NCBI GenBank assembly: GCA_902620465.1
Contig: CACNIF010000001.1
Coordinates: forward strand, 1 to 64,000
Direction: 5' to 3'
Source of the DNA: an uncultured Pelagibacteraceae bacterium
GTDB taxonomy: Bacteria; Pseudomonadota; Alphaproteobacteria; Pelagibacterales; Pelagibacteraceae
DNA: 64,000 nt
Part shown: in pieces, positions 37,576-47,758 of the stretch
Position numbering within the stretch: position 1 is the first letter of the stretch
Layout of the letters: every line of letters starts with the position of its first letter
Translations under genes and position numbers: made by a program
Notes under the pieces: model-generated
What the model saw: only the letters and a program-made list of their open reading frames with translations
The model's database searches: none
What the model was told of the DNA's origin: nothing

Positions 37576-38584
37576 TATTCAATTATTTATTTTTACAAAT
37601 TCTAATTCAGAGGAAAACAATACCAAATATTACGCAAAAGATAATGGTATTTTATCGATAATGTATCATAGATTTAACGAAAATAAGTATCCTTCAACAA
37701 ATATCAAAATGGATATTTTTCAAAAACACATAAAAATAATTAAGGAACTGGATTATGAATTTTATAATCCAAAATTTTTTATAAAAGAATTTAAAAAACC
37801 AAAAAATAAGAAGAAAATTTTGATAACAATAGATGATGGTTTCAAGTCTTTCTACAATAATGCTTGGCCATATTTAAAGAAAAATAAAATCCCATTTATT
37901 TTATTCATATCTACAGAACCGGTTGGTAAAAATGGTTATATGACTTGGGATGAAATAATTGAGATTGACAAATCTGAATTTGGTTATATTGGCCATCATT
38001 CTCATTCACATGACTACTTAATTGATAAAAGCGAGGAAGAATTTATTAATGATATAGAACTTGCATCAAAAATTTTCAAAAATAAATTAGGATATGTTCC
38101 TGAAATATTTTCATATCCATTTGGCGAATATTCTCTTTTTATGAAACAATACATAGCTAAAAATTTTGAAATAGCTTTTGGGCAACATTCCGGAATTATT
38201 GATGTGAATAAAGATAAATTTGAATTACCAAGGTTTCCAATAAATGAAAAATATGGTGAATTAAAAAGGTTTAAATCTATAATTAATTATTTACCGCTTG
38301 AGTATAGATCTCTAGAGCCAGAGGAAAAAAAAATAAATAAAAAAAACAATCCCCCACGAATGGTAGTTGAATTTTTTAATGAACAAAAAAATATAAAGAA
38401 TATTAATTGTTATTCTAATGATGGTGGTAAATGGAAAAAACCAAATTTAAAATTTGATATCAATAAACTTATCGTAAATTTTGAAGATCCATTTATACCA
38501 AGAAGAGGAAGAATTAATTGTTCACTAATGGATAATGGTAAGTGGCGATGGTTTGGAACTCAATTTATTGTAAGCGAGAACTAG
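37529..38584 (+). CDS. Secreted polysaccharide deacetylase with extra C-terminal domain
   Basis: A NodB-type carbohydrate esterase, 351 residues from the ATG at 37529 (in-frame ATGs at 37508 and 37523 are possible). An uncleaved or cleaved signal (about residues 6-25) is followed by the NodB domain: SIMYHRF, ITIDDG metal aspartates, HHSHSH histidines and SYPFGEYS. The last 80 or so residues form an additional beta-rich segment with two cysteines whose role is unknown. Substrate may be peptidoglycan or another glycan. It overlaps tsaB head to head. Confidence 0.84.
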   Translation: MKKTLSLAASIISFVIIQLFIFTNSNSEENNTKYYAKDNGILSIMYHRFNENKYPSTNIKMDIFQKHIKIIKELDYEFYNPKFFIKEFKKPKNKKKILITIDDGFKSFYNNAWPYLKKNKIPFILFISTEPVGKNGYMTWDEIIEIDKSEFGYIGHHSHSHDYLIDKSEEEFINDIELASKIFKNKLGYVPEIFSYPFGEYSLFMKQYIAKNFEIAFGQHSGIIDVNKDKFELPRFPINEKYGELKRFKSIINYLPLEYRSLEPEEKKINKKNNPPRMVVEFFNEQKNIKNINCYSNDGGKWKKPNLKFDINKLIVNFEDPFIPRRGRINCSLMDNGKWRWFGTQFIVSEN

Positions 38585-39660
38585 ATTAAGCTTTCTAATT
38601 CTATACTTGAAGGGAGCAATTTAGCGTCGTCGAAATCTTGAAGATTATTTTGTTTTATAATTTTTTGTAAAACTTCTACATATTGATCGCCTGTTTCTGC
38701 ATATTTGTTCAAAAATTTGGAGAGTATCATGCTATCCAAAGGTTCTCCTTTATCTCTTAATTTAGCTCTCTCTTGTCTAAAATCTTTGTAAGTTGAATGT
38801 GTATTAAGATTTCTTTGATATGCTCTAACAGATGCTTGAAGAACATTAAACTTCATTACTTTATGTCCCTCACTTTTGTCAGCATCTTTTGGTTTTAACC
38901 CCTCACCTGACCAAGTCCACTGGCCAAATAATGCATTACCTTCTTGTGCAAATCTTGAAGTTCCCCAACCTGTCTCTTTTGCAGCTTGTGCTAATGCTAA
39001 TGAAACAGGAACTTCATCCATTCTAATTTTAAGAGTTGATAAATCTCTTGAAGGAACTCCGTACTGTTTATATTTTTTTTCAAGCCATTTCTTTTCTAAA
39101 TTAGTGTTATTACTTTTATTTATAATGCTAAAAAGTCTTTTCCTATCAATCTTTATGTTACTATTTTCTTTCAAGATTAATGGGAGTACAATCTGAATAA
39201 AAAATTCTTTTCTCTTAGAAGTGTTTTCAATCATTTTTATTTCATTTGGTAATAACGTTAAAGCAACTGGTTTTACTAGTTTAGTTTTCCTAACATCTTT
39301 CAGGGTGTAATTTGTGTCTTCAAATAATTGTTTTATGGTAGAAGCGTTTAATCTTACTGTGTCAGTTTCTAGATCATTTAGACTAAAAATGTCAACTAAC
39401 AAATCTTGTTCATTTAAAATCTTGTCATTGATTTCATTTCCACTGGCACCATTCTTAAGAGTATAAGCTAAAACCGCTTTTGATTTATTTTGAAAAGCCA
39501 TATTCTTATTATTGGCAAAGTTCAACACTATTGGCATTGCATAAAAAAAAGTGATTAACAATATGGATGATATAAAAATTCTTGGTAATGAACCAATATT
39601 TTTCTTTGGGTTAAAAAAATTTATTGATTTTACTTTTTTAGTAAAATTTCTTTTATACAT
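38581..39660 (-). CDS. Bax-like peptidoglycan glucosaminidase
   Basis: The 359-residue protein has an N-terminal membrane anchor (about residues 28-48) and a C-terminal glucosaminidase-type (GH73-like) domain with VSLALAQAAKETGWGTSRFAQEGN, where the glutamate is the likely catalytic acid, then ALFGQWTW and SVRAYQRNLNTHSTY. It resembles E. coli Bax. It should cut glycan strands in the periplasm. Its stop shares CTAG with the convergent deacetylase, another envelope enzyme. Confidence 0.86.
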   Translation of the reverse strand: MYKRNFTKKVKSINFFNPKKNIGSLPRIFISSILLITFFYAMPIVLNFANNKNMAFQNKSKAVLAYTLKNGASGNEINDKILNEQDLLVDIFSLNDLETDTVRLNASTIKQLFEDTNYTLKDVRKTKLVKPVALTLLPNEIKMIENTSKRKEFFIQIVLPLILKENSNIKIDRKRLFSIINKSNNTNLEKKWLEKKYKQYGVPSRDLSTLKIRMDEVPVSLALAQAAKETGWGTSRFAQEGNALFGQWTWSGEGLKPKDADKSEGHKVMKFNVLQASVRAYQRNLNTHSTYKDFRQERAKLRDKGEPLDSMILSKFLNKYAETGDQYVEVLQKIIKQNNLQDFDDAKLLPSSIELESLI

Positions 39661-39663
39661 AAT

Positions 39664-40203
39664 TTATATTGCCTCAACTTGTTTTACTTCTGGTATATAG
39701 TGACATAGAAGATTTTGCACACCTTGTTTTAATGTCATTGTAGAACTTGGGCACCCCGAGCAGCTCCCTTGTAATTGAACTTTAACTATACCATCTTTAA
39801 ACTCTTTAAATTTAATATCTCCTCCATCTCTTGCAACAGCAGGTCTAATTTTTTGGTCTAGAATTTTAATAATTTTTAATTCTATTTCCTCTAAATTTTC
39901 AGAGTTTTCATTTAAGTCTTTTTCCACGACAAATTCTTTACCTGCCGAATAAAAATCATTTATTAATGATATAATAATGTGTTTAATTTCCTCCCACTCA
40001 ACTTCATCATGTTTATTTACTGAAATAAAATCTTTTCCTAAAAAAATACTTTCTACACCACTAACTGAAAATAAATTTTTAATTAACTCATTGTTAGTTT
40101 CATCTTTTTTTGTTACCTCGAAAGAACCACTTTTAGAAACAGTTTTGCCTGGCAAAAACTTTATCGAGTTCGGATTGGGTGTTAATTCTGACTGCACAAA
40201 CAT
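39664..40203 (-). CDS. NifU-family iron-sulfur carrier (NFU type)
   Basis: The 179-residue protein has an N-terminal Nfu domain (ELTPNPNSIKFLPG) and a C-terminal NifU-like domain with the cluster-binding C-x2-C in GSCSGCPSSTMTLKQGV. This architecture matches mitochondrial NFU1 and alphaproteobacterial homologues that deliver [4Fe-4S] clusters to lipoate synthase and respiratory enzymes. It follows trpS and precedes the Bax-like gene on the same strand. Confidence 0.93.
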   Translation of the reverse strand: MFVQSELTPNPNSIKFLPGKTVSKSGSFEVTKKDETNNELIKNLFSVSGVESIFLGKDFISVNKHDEVEWEEIKHIIISLINDFYSAGKEFVVEKDLNENSENLEEIELKIIKILDQKIRPAVARDGGDIKFKEFKDGIVKVQLQGSCSGCPSSTMTLKQGVQNLLCHYIPEVKQVEAI

Positions 40204-40255
40204 GGTTTATATATAATCAATAATTTTTAAAATGAAACTTGTTTGTATTTTATAT

Positions 40256-41257
40256 TCAAAAACCCATAATTTCTTGAATTTTTTTGAGCTTTTCTGATGC
40301 GATCTTATCAGCTTTTTGACGTCCACTATCTAATATTTGGTCTAAAAAACTTTTTTCTTTTAGAAGTTTTTTAATTTCATTCGATATAGGGTTAATTTCA
40401 TCAATTAAGACTTCTGATAAATTTTCTTTGAATTCTGAAAAATTTTTTCCAGAAAATTTATTAATTGTATCATCTAAATTCACATCAGTTATACTAGAGT
40501 AAATACTCATCAAATTTTTAGCCTCAGGTCTTTTTTCTAAATCTGCACTTGTAGCTGGTAATTGCAAAATATCAGTTTTTGCTTTTTTTATCTTATTAAT
40601 TATTTGATCTTTATCATCAGTTAAATTTATTCTGCTCAGATCTGATAATTCAGATTTGCTCATTTTTTTTGTTCCATCTCTTAAACTCATAATTCTGGAA
40701 AACTTTTTTTGAATTAATGGCTCTGGTATTTTAAAAAAGTCATCAACATTGAAATCATTATTAAATTTTTGTGCGATATCTCGACAAAGTTCCAAATGTT
40801 GCTTTTGATCATCTCCAACAGGCACGTGAGAAGTGTCATATAATAGGATATCCGCTGCCATTAAAACAGGATATGAGTAGAGACCAATACTTGCTTTTTC
40901 CTTATCTTTGCCAGCTTTCTCCTTAAATTGAGTCATTCTATTAAGCCATCCCATCCTAGCCACACAGCTTAGTATCCAAGCAGCCTCTGAATGAGCGCTC
41001 ACGCTTGATTGATTAAATATAATACTTTTTTTAGGATCTATACCACTTGCAATAAAAGTTGCGGCAGTTTCATAGATATTATCTTTCAATTTTTTTGGAT
41101 CTTGAGCAACTGTGATAGCATGAAGATCGACAATACAAAATATACAGTCATTTTGGTCTTCGTTATTAAGTTTAACAAAATTTTTAATAGCACCCAAATA
41201 ATTTCCAAGATGGAGATTTCCGGTAGGCTGGACACCTGAAAAAATTTTTTTTCCCAT
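40256..41257 (-). CDS. trpS: Tryptophanyl-tRNA synthetase
   Basis: Charges tRNA-Trp. The 333-residue class I synthetase has the HIGH-equivalent [12 protein letters not shown] at residues 11-22 and the KMSKS loop KKMSKSELS near 197. The length is normal for bacterial TrpRS. It lies 2 bases after murJ on the same strand. Confidence 0.97.
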   Translation of the reverse strand: MGKKIFSGVQPTGNLHLGNYLGAIKNFVKLNNEDQNDCIFCIVDLHAITVAQDPKKLKDNIYETAATFIASGIDPKKSIIFNQSSVSAHSEAAWILSCVARMGWLNRMTQFKEKAGKDKEKASIGLYSYPVLMAADILLYDTSHVPVGDDQKQHLELCRDIAQKFNNDFNVDDFFKIPEPLIQKKFSRIMSLRDGTKKMSKSELSDLSRINLTDDKDQIINKIKKAKTDILQLPATSADLEKRPEAKNLMSIYSSITDVNLDDTINKFSGKNFSEFKENLSEVLIDEINPISNEIKKLLKEKSFLDQILDSGRQKADKIASEKLKKIQEIMGF

Positions 41258-41259
41258 AG

Positions 41260-42789
41260 CTAATACTTTAGTTTAATATCGCCATATTTAAAAGCTTTGA
41301 TAAATAATGAAAAACTCAAATAAAATACTAGACTTAAAAAAGATGACAATATTAAATAAATAGATTTTAAATTATATTCATAAATCAATTTATTTTCAAA
41401 AAACAAAATTAAATAATTAAAAAATATACCCATAAGTATAGAAGCTAAAAGTATCTTTAAAAATTTATTAAAGAATAAATCATTGAAATTAAATAAATCA
41501 TTATTTTTTAAATAAACAAATAATACAATTGCATTAAACCAAGATGAAATTGTCGTAGCTATAGGAATTATTATGAAACCAATATCTCTAAAAAAATAAA
41601 TACTTATCAATATATTTAAAATTACAGAAATTAATGAAATATAAAAAGGTGTTTTAGTATCTTGATTTGCGAAAAAGAATGTCGAAAATACTTTAATCAA
41701 TGCAAATGCTGGTAATCCTAGACCAAAGTAATAAAGAGCATTTGCTGAGTTAGATACTGATAGTTCGTCAAAAGAACCATAACCAAACAATGCCGAAATA
41801 ATCTGTTCTGATCCTACAATTAGAGCAACTGATGCAGGCAAACTTAAAAACATACTAAGCTCAAGTGCCTTATTTTGAAGTAAAAGTATCTTATTTTTTT
41901 TTTTTAAAAAAACATGTTTAGAAAGTTGTGGCAAAACTACAACTCCAATTGCAATTCCTGCTATTGCAAGATTTATTTGATAAATTCTATCAGCATAATA
42001 TAGATAAGATACAGCACTGGCTTGAAAAGATGCAATTATAGTACCAACTAGAATATTAATTTGCGTAACACCAGATGAAAAGATGCTAGGTAAAAGTTTT
42101 TTAAAAAAAAATCTAACCTTACTATTAATTTTAAAATTTAAATTAAGCTTAATAGAATAAAATTTTTTTGTAAATTGGTATAAAAAAACAAGCTGTAATA
42201 TTCCTGCAATTGAAACTCCATATGATAGATAATAAACTAGTTCATCATTAAGAAATTTACCAAAAAATAAAATAGATATTAAAACAATATTAAGAATTAT
42301 GGGAGCTGCAGAGGCAGCAGCAAATTTATTGTGTGAATTTAAAATTGCTGCAAAAAAGGAGGATAAGCTTACAAACATTAAAAATGGAAGAGTTATCCTG
42401 GTTAAATTTATAGCTAACTGAATTTTTTCTGAATTATCTACAAAACCTGGTGCAATTAATCTCACAAAAGCTGGCATAAAAACTTCAATAATTAAAACTA
42501 AAAACAATAGACCTAAAAATAATAAGTTAAATATCTCGTTCGCAAATTTTTGTGATCCAGATTTCTTTTTTACCAATTCTGAAGTGTAACTTGGTATAAA
42601 AGCAGCATTAAAAGTTCCCTCTGCAAATAATCTTCTAAAAGTATTAGGTATTCTGAATGCTACAAAAAAAACATCTGCTAAAAAACTCGTTCCAAGAAAA
42701 ATTGCTATCAAAACATCTCTTAAATAACCAAGTAATCTACTGATAATAGTATAAAAACCAAAAGTCCCTGTTGACTTAACTAAATTCAT
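41260..42789 (-). CDS. murJ: Lipid II flippase MurJ
   Basis: Flips the peptidoglycan precursor lipid II across the inner membrane. The 509-residue protein is a MATE-like carrier with about 14 membrane helices; the N-terminal [20 protein letters not shown] and [28 protein letters not shown] blocks (the latter in the first loop) are MurJ/MviN signatures with the essential arginines. It shares a 50-base divergent spacer with maeB. Confidence 0.96.
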   Translation of the reverse strand: MNLVKSTGTFGFYTIISRLLGYLRDVLIAIFLGTSFLADVFFVAFRIPNTFRRLFAEGTFNAAFIPSYTSELVKKKSGSQKFANEIFNLLFLGLLFLVLIIEVFMPAFVRLIAPGFVDNSEKIQLAINLTRITLPFLMFVSLSSFFAAILNSHNKFAAASAAPIILNIVLISILFFGKFLNDELVYYLSYGVSIAGILQLVFLYQFTKKFYSIKLNLNFKINSKVRFFFKKLLPSIFSSGVTQINILVGTIIASFQASAVSYLYYADRIYQINLAIAGIAIGVVVLPQLSKHVFLKKKNKILLLQNKALELSMFLSLPASVALIVGSEQIISALFGYGSFDELSVSNSANALYYFGLGLPAFALIKVFSTFFFANQDTKTPFYISLISVILNILISIYFFRDIGFIIIPIATTISSWFNAIVLFVYLKNNDLFNFNDLFFNKFLKILLASILMGIFFNYLILFFENKLIYEYNLKSIYLILSSFLSLVFYLSFSLFIKAFKYGDIKLKY

Positions 42790-42839
42790 AAATCATATTA
42801 GTCTTAATTTTACCCCATTTGTACACCTAATTAACATAA

Positions 42840-45122
42840 ATGAAAAAAACAAAAATTGATCATTACACTGATAAAGAAGCTTTAAATTTTCATAAAGAAA
42901 AAAAGCCAGGCAAGATTGAGATATCTTCCTCAAAAAATATGACCACAAAAAGAGATTTGGCTTTAGCATATTCTCCTGGAGTAGCAGCTCCTGTAAGGGC
43001 AATAAGTGATAATCCTGAAGCAGCATTTGATTATACTAGTAAAGGAAATCTTGTTGCAGTTATTAGTAACGGCTCTGCAATTTTAGGTATGGGAAATTTA
43101 GGTGCATTAGCATCTAAACCTGTTATGGAAGGAAAGGCTGTTTTATTTAAAAGGTTTGCTGATATTGACTCTATTGATTTAGAAATAGACTCTGAAGATT
43201 CAAGTGAAATTATTAATAGTATTAAGAATTTTGCTCCAAGTTTTGGTGGCATCAATCTTGAAGATATAGCTGCACCTGATTGTTTTGTTATCGAAGATAA
43301 ACTCAAAGAAATTCTTGATATACCTGTATTTCATGATGATCAACACGGCACAGCAATTATTACAACTGCAGCATTAATTAATGCATTAGATATTAGTAAA
43401 AAAAAAATTGATAAAGTAAAAATAGTTGTAAATGGTGCTGGTGCGTCAGCAATGGCTTGTGCAAATTTATTTAAAAAATCTGGTGTACCAAATGAAAATA
43501 TCACGATGGTAGATAGAAAAGGGGTTATTTATAAAGGTAGAGAAAATTTAAACCAATGGAAATCAAGTCATGCAATTGAGACAGAACACAGAACTTTAAG
43601 TGATGCGATCAATAATGCTGATGTTTTTTTAGGATTATCTGCAAAAGGAACACTAACAAAAGAGATGGTAAAAAAGATGGCAAAAAATCCAATAATATTT
43701 GCCTGTGCAAATCCTGACCCTGAAATTACACCTGAGGAAGTTGAGGAAGTAAGAAATGATGCAATAATAGCTACGGGAAGATCCGATTACGCCAACCAGG
43801 TAAATAATCTGATAGGTTTTCCCTATATATTTAGAGGAGCATTAGATGTAAGGGCAAAAACAATAAATGAAGAAATGAAAGTTGCCGCTGCACTTGCAAT
43901 CGCGAATTTAGCAAAGGAAGATGTACCTGATGAAGTTGTTGCAGCAATGGGAGGTGAAAGACCTCATTATGGTAAAGATTATATAATACCATCAACTTTT
44001 GACCCAAGATTAATTAGCGTTATCCCAGCAGCTGTGGCTAAAGCTGCAATGGAAACTGGAGTTGCCAGAATTAATATTAAAGATTTTGATATCTACAAAG
44101 ACCAACTCAAGCAAAGGCTAGATCCAACTGTTACAATTCTTCAAGGTGTTAATAACTATATTAAGAAAAAACAAAAAAAAGTTGTTTTTGCAGATGGTGA
44201 GGATGAAAATATGTTAAAGGCTGCTATTGCATTTAAAAATTCTAAATTAGGAATTCCAATTTTAGTAGGTAAAGAGGAGCTAATTAAGAGCCAGATAAAA
44301 AAAATTGGGTATAACGAAGATTTTGATATTGAAATTGTGAACTCTAAAGACAAGGAGAAAAGAGAGAAATATGTAAAATATCTTTTTAAAAGACTCCAAA
44401 GAGAAAAAGGAATGTTGGAGAGGGACTGTGATAGACTTATAAGAAATGATAGGGTAATTTGGGCATCTTGTATGGTTGCTTGTAATGATGCAGATGCAAT
44501 GGTTACAGGTAATACAAGACGATATTCTTCCTCACTTGAAAAAGTAATCCAGGTCGTAGATCCAAGACCTGGGGAAATCATGTTTGGTTTAAATTTAGTT
44601 GTTAACAGAGGTAAAACAATTTTTATTTGTGATACATCAGTTATTGAATATCCCGATGCAAAACAACTAGCTGAAATGGCAAAATCTGCAGCAAGAGTTG
44701 TAAGACTTTTCGGATTTGATCCTAAAGTTGCTTTTTTATCACATTCTACTTTTGGTGAACCAGCTACAGATAGAACAAAGAGATTAAGTGATGCAGTTGA
44801 AATTCTAAAAAAAGATAAAGTCGATTTTAAATTTGATGGTGAGATGCAACCGGATGTGGCTTTAGATGAGATTTATAAAGAATTATATCCATTCTCTGAA
44901 ATTGTTGGAAACTCAAATGTCTTGGTAATGCCTAGTCAACACAGTGCAGCTATTTCATATAAAATGATTAAATCTATGAGCAGAGCAAAAGTAATTGGAC
45001 CGCTGCTAATTGGTTTAGGTTTACCAATTGAGATAGCGCCATTGAGATCATCTACCTCCGAAATTTTAAATTTAGCATCAATAGCTGCTTATTCTGCTGA
45101 TGTTATTAAGTATGACAAATAA
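42840..45122 (+). CDS. maeB: NADP-dependent malic enzyme with phosphotransacetylase-like domain
   Basis: Decarboxylates malate to pyruvate with NADPH formation. The 760-residue protein has the malic domain (LALAYSPGVAAPVRAI, FHDDQHGTAI), the NAD(P)-binding fold (KIVVNGAGASAMACANLF) and a C-terminal phosphate acetyltransferase-like domain from about residue 440, usually regulatory and inactive in MaeB. The large multidomain form is standard in proteobacteria. It is a major NADPH source in organisms with streamlined central metabolism. Confidence 0.96.
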   Translation: MKKTKIDHYTDKEALNFHKEKKPGKIEISSSKNMTTKRDLALAYSPGVAAPVRAISDNPEAAFDYTSKGNLVAVISNGSAILGMGNLGALASKPVMEGKAVLFKRFADIDSIDLEIDSEDSSEIINSIKNFAPSFGGINLEDIAAPDCFVIEDKLKEILDIPVFHDDQHGTAIITTAALINALDISKKKIDKVKIVVNGAGASAMACANLFKKSGVPNENITMVDRKGVIYKGRENLNQWKSSHAIETEHRTLSDAINNADVFLGLSAKGTLTKEMVKKMAKNPIIFACANPDPEITPEEVEEVRNDAIIATGRSDYANQVNNLIGFPYIFRGALDVRAKTINEEMKVAAALAIANLAKEDVPDEVVAAMGGERPHYGKDYIIPSTFDPRLISVIPAAVAKAAMETGVARINIKDFDIYKDQLKQRLDPTVTILQGVNNYIKKKQKKVVFADGEDENMLKAAIAFKNSKLGIPILVGKEELIKSQIKKIGYNEDFDIEIVNSKDKEKREKYVKYLFKRLQREKGMLERDCDRLIRNDRVIWASCMVACNDADAMVTGNTRRYSSSLEKVIQVVDPRPGEIMFGLNLVVNRGKTIFICDTSVIEYPDAKQLAEMAKSAARVVRLFGFDPKVAFLSHSTFGEPATDRTKRLSDAVEILKKDKVDFKFDGEMQPDVALDEIYKELYPFSEIVGNSNVLVMPSQHSAAISYKMIKSMSRAKVIGPLLIGLGLPIEIAPLRSSTSEILNLASIAAYSADVIKYDK

Positions 45123-45123
45123 T

Positions 45124-45717
45124 TTAATTTTTTTGAATTCTCAAATTATCCACTAGTAATATACTTGCAATTACATTTTCTACATCCAAAATTTCATTTG
45201 CCTCTTCAATAACTGAATCTTTTTCATCAGTTGTTGTTGCTATGCCATAGATATAAATTTTTTTCTTATATGTATCTATTTGATAATTAGTTGCTTTTAT
45301 TTTTTCGTTAAATATCAATGCTGTTCTTAACTGTGACGTGATAAGTAAATCTTTTGCGGATTGTTTGAAATTAAAGTTCTCTTTAATTCTTAAGTCATTT
45401 TTTACAGACCTTACTCCTTGAGTTTCCCATGCAAGCTTTGTTAATTTAAGTTTTTCCTCTGGATCTTCAACTTTACCAGTTATAAATATTCTACCATCAA
45501 TAACTTTTGTTTTTACAGATAAAAAATAATTTTTATCCAACAATAAGATTCTTGCACTTAAATTTTTCTGCATTATTGAATCATCTATTTGTGTTCCTAG
45601 AGATCTTGGGTCTATAGCTACGCTAACTCCAGTTCCAAATATCCCGGTCGATGAGACTCCAATACATCCAGTAAAAAGCAGTCCAATTAAAAAAAATAAT
45701 ATAATTCTAATTTTCAT
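45124..45717 (-). CDS. BON-domain outer-membrane lipoprotein (DolP/YraP type)
   Basis: The 197-residue protein (ATG at 45717; an ATG at 45732 would add five residues) has a signal peptide with lipobox LFTGC, then two BON domains (about 60-120 and 125-195) with GRIFITGKVEDPEEK and KKIYIYGIATTTDEKD. DolP-like proteins bind anionic phospholipids and support outer-membrane integrity. It overlaps the end of rsmI by 11 bases, as in the yraM-rsmI-yraP neighbourhoods of other proteobacteria. Confidence 0.86.
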   Translation of the reverse strand: MKIRIILFFLIGLLFTGCIGVSSTGIFGTGVSVAIDPRSLGTQIDDSIMQKNLSARILLLDKNYFLSVKTKVIDGRIFITGKVEDPEEKLKLTKLAWETQGVRSVKNDLRIKENFNFKQSAKDLLITSQLRTALIFNEKIKATNYQIDTYKKKIYIYGIATTTDEKDSVIEEANEILDVENVIASILLVDNLRIQKN

Positions 45718-46567
45718 TCTTAATATCAACACAATATTTGTAAATTATTTTTTTTGAAACTCGATTATTTTGATGGATAAGATCTGTAATTTCTTTTATA
45801 CTTAATTTGTTTATCATATCTTTAATAATCCTTTTATCTGATTCACTTAATTCAAGGGATTTTTTTTTATTTAATCTCTCTGAAATTACGATTGTTAATT
45901 CACCTTTTAAGTTTTTTTCTAAGGGTTTTAATTCATCAATATCTAATCTAATGAATTCTTCATATAATTTTGACATTTCTCTGCAAATTAAAATTTTCCT
46001 ACCTGAAAATTCCTTTTTTATATAAGGTATTATCTTGTTGATTTTTTTAGCTGAAATAAAAAAAATTATGGAGCAATCTAATTTTTTAGTATTTTCTAAG
46101 ATTTTCAATATTTCATTATTTTTTTCAGGAAAAAAACCATAGAAAAAAAATTTGTCTGAAAACCCGCTTGCCGACAATGCTGTAGTAACTGCTGATGGAC
46201 CCGGTAATGGAATAATTTCGATTTCATTTTTTACACATTCTTTTATTAACAAGCCTCCTGGGTCAGAAATGTTTGGTGTTCCAGCATCTGAGATCATCGA
46301 AACTATTGAACCTTTTTTCAATATATCAACAATTTTTGGTAAATTTTTTTTTTCATTAAATTTATGATTTGAAATCAATTCCGCATCAATCTCATATTTG
46401 TTTAATAAATTTTTTGAAACTCTAGTATCCTCACATAATATAAAATCAGATTTTTTTAAGGTTTCTAAGGCCCTAAAAGTTATATCGTTTAAATTACCTA
46501 TTGGGGTTGGTACTAGATATAAGCCTTTTTTGAGTTCTTTATTTGTTGTTTTAGAATTTACGATCAT
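45707..46567 (-). CDS. rsmI: 16S rRNA (cytidine-1402 2'-O)-methyltransferase
   Basis: Methylates the ribose of C1402 in the decoding centre. The 286-residue SAM-dependent tetrapyrrole-methylase fold protein has GLYLVPTPIGNLNDITFRA, ILCEDTRVSKNLL and VSMISDAGTPNISDPG, all diagnostic for RsmI. The start lies 30 bases from the divergent LpoA-like gene. Confidence 0.96.
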   Translation of the reverse strand: MIVNSKTTNKELKKGLYLVPTPIGNLNDITFRALETLKKSDFILCEDTRVSKNLLNKYEIDAELISNHKFNEKKNLPKIVDILKKGSIVSMISDAGTPNISDPGGLLIKECVKNEIEIIPLPGPSAVTTALSASGFSDKFFFYGFFPEKNNEILKILENTKKLDCSIIFFISAKKINKIIPYIKKEFSGRKILICREMSKLYEEFIRLDIDELKPLEKNLKGELTIVISERLNKKKSLELSESDKRIIKDMINKLSIKEITDLIHQNNRVSKKIIYKYCVDIKNEN

Positions 46568-46597
46568 ATTTATGTATAATTAATATAATATCATTAA

Positions 46598-47758
46598 ATG
46601 TTTAAAATTTTTAAAATAATTTTCGTTAATGTAATAATCATTTTATTTATTTCAAAATTTGGTCACACCAACGAAGAAAAGATCAAGATAGGTTTATTGG
46701 TCCCAATGTCTGGTGAAAAAAATAAACTTGGGCAATCAATTATTAAATCTACCAGACTGGCTCTAAAAGATATTGGTACAGATAAAATAGAGATATATCC
46801 AAAAGATACAGAGTTAGACCCCAATAAAACACTTCGGTCAGCTATTGAGTTAAAAAAATTAGGCGTAAAAATTATAATAGGTCCAGTTTTTTTTGAAAAT
46901 ATTAAATATTTAAATGAAGTAGATGATATTATATTTTTATCTCTTACGAATAAAACAGACAATCTGCCAAGCAATGTTATTAGTAGCGGCGTAAACTCTG
47001 TCTCACAGTTAAATGCAATTAAAAAATTTGCAGAACTTAACAAATTGGAGAGAACAATCTTACTAACTCCAGATCTTGACTACAAAACCGAAATTAAGAG
47101 AGCAATTAAAAAATCTAAATTGAAAATTTCGAAACATTATATTTATAATATTGAGCCTACAAAATTAACACAACAAATTGAGGAAATTACTAATTATAAA
47201 ATCAGAAAACAAAATTTAGCTGATGAAATTAGAAGAGTTGAATTATCAGATTTAGAGGAGGAGATAAAAAAAAGAAGAATAGATAAATTAAACAAAAAAT
47301 ACACAATTGGAAATGTTGATTTTGACTCTCTTGTCATTTCTGATTTTGATGAAAGTTTAAAAAGTGTCATCACATCATTTTTATATAGTGACGTATCTCC
47401 GAAGGATAAATATTTTATAACTTTAAATCAATGGTTTGATGAAAGCTTGCTTTCCGAAAAAAATATTCAACCATTGTATTTCCCATCTATTAATAAAAAA
47501 AATCTAGAGAGTTTTTCAAATAAGTTTTCAGAATTTTACAATGAAAAACCTAATCATTTATCACTACTTAGTTATGATCTTATTGGGTTGATTTATTATC
47601 TGTCTTTAAAAAATGACTTATCTGATACCAAGCTATTGTTTAAAAAACAAAGTTCTTTCAAAGGAAAAATTGGAATATTTGATATTAAGGATAATAAAAT
47701 AAATCATAAATTAAATTTTTATCAAATCCAAAATGGATCCTTCAAAGAAATTTTTTAA
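46598..47758 (+). CDS. LpoA/LppC-like penicillin-binding protein activator
   Basis: The 386-residue protein has an N-terminal signal and a type I periplasmic-binding-protein fold: IKIGLLVPMSGEKNKLGQSI (about residues 29-48), GPVFF, and a closing SYDLIGLIYYL. The neighbourhood (divergent from rsmI) matches LppC/LpoA (COG3107), the activator of PBP1a, but it lacks the TPR-like N-terminal domain of enteric LpoA. No lipobox cysteine is seen. It overlaps convergent rdgB by 17 bases. Confidence 0.8.
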   Translation: MFKIFKIIFVNVIIILFISKFGHTNEEKIKIGLLVPMSGEKNKLGQSIIKSTRLALKDIGTDKIEIYPKDTELDPNKTLRSAIELKKLGVKIIIGPVFFENIKYLNEVDDIIFLSLTNKTDNLPSNVISSGVNSVSQLNAIKKFAELNKLERTILLTPDLDYKTEIKRAIKKSKLKISKHYIYNIEPTKLTQQIEEITNYKIRKQNLADEIRRVELSDLEEEIKKRRIDKLNKKYTIGNVDFDSLVISDFDESLKSVITSFLYSDVSPKDKYFITLNQWFDESLLSEKNIQPLYFPSINKKNLESFSNKFSEFYNEKPNHLSLLSYDLIGLIYYLSLKNDLSDTKLLFKKQSSFKGKIGIFDIKDNKINHKLNFYQIQNGSFKEIF

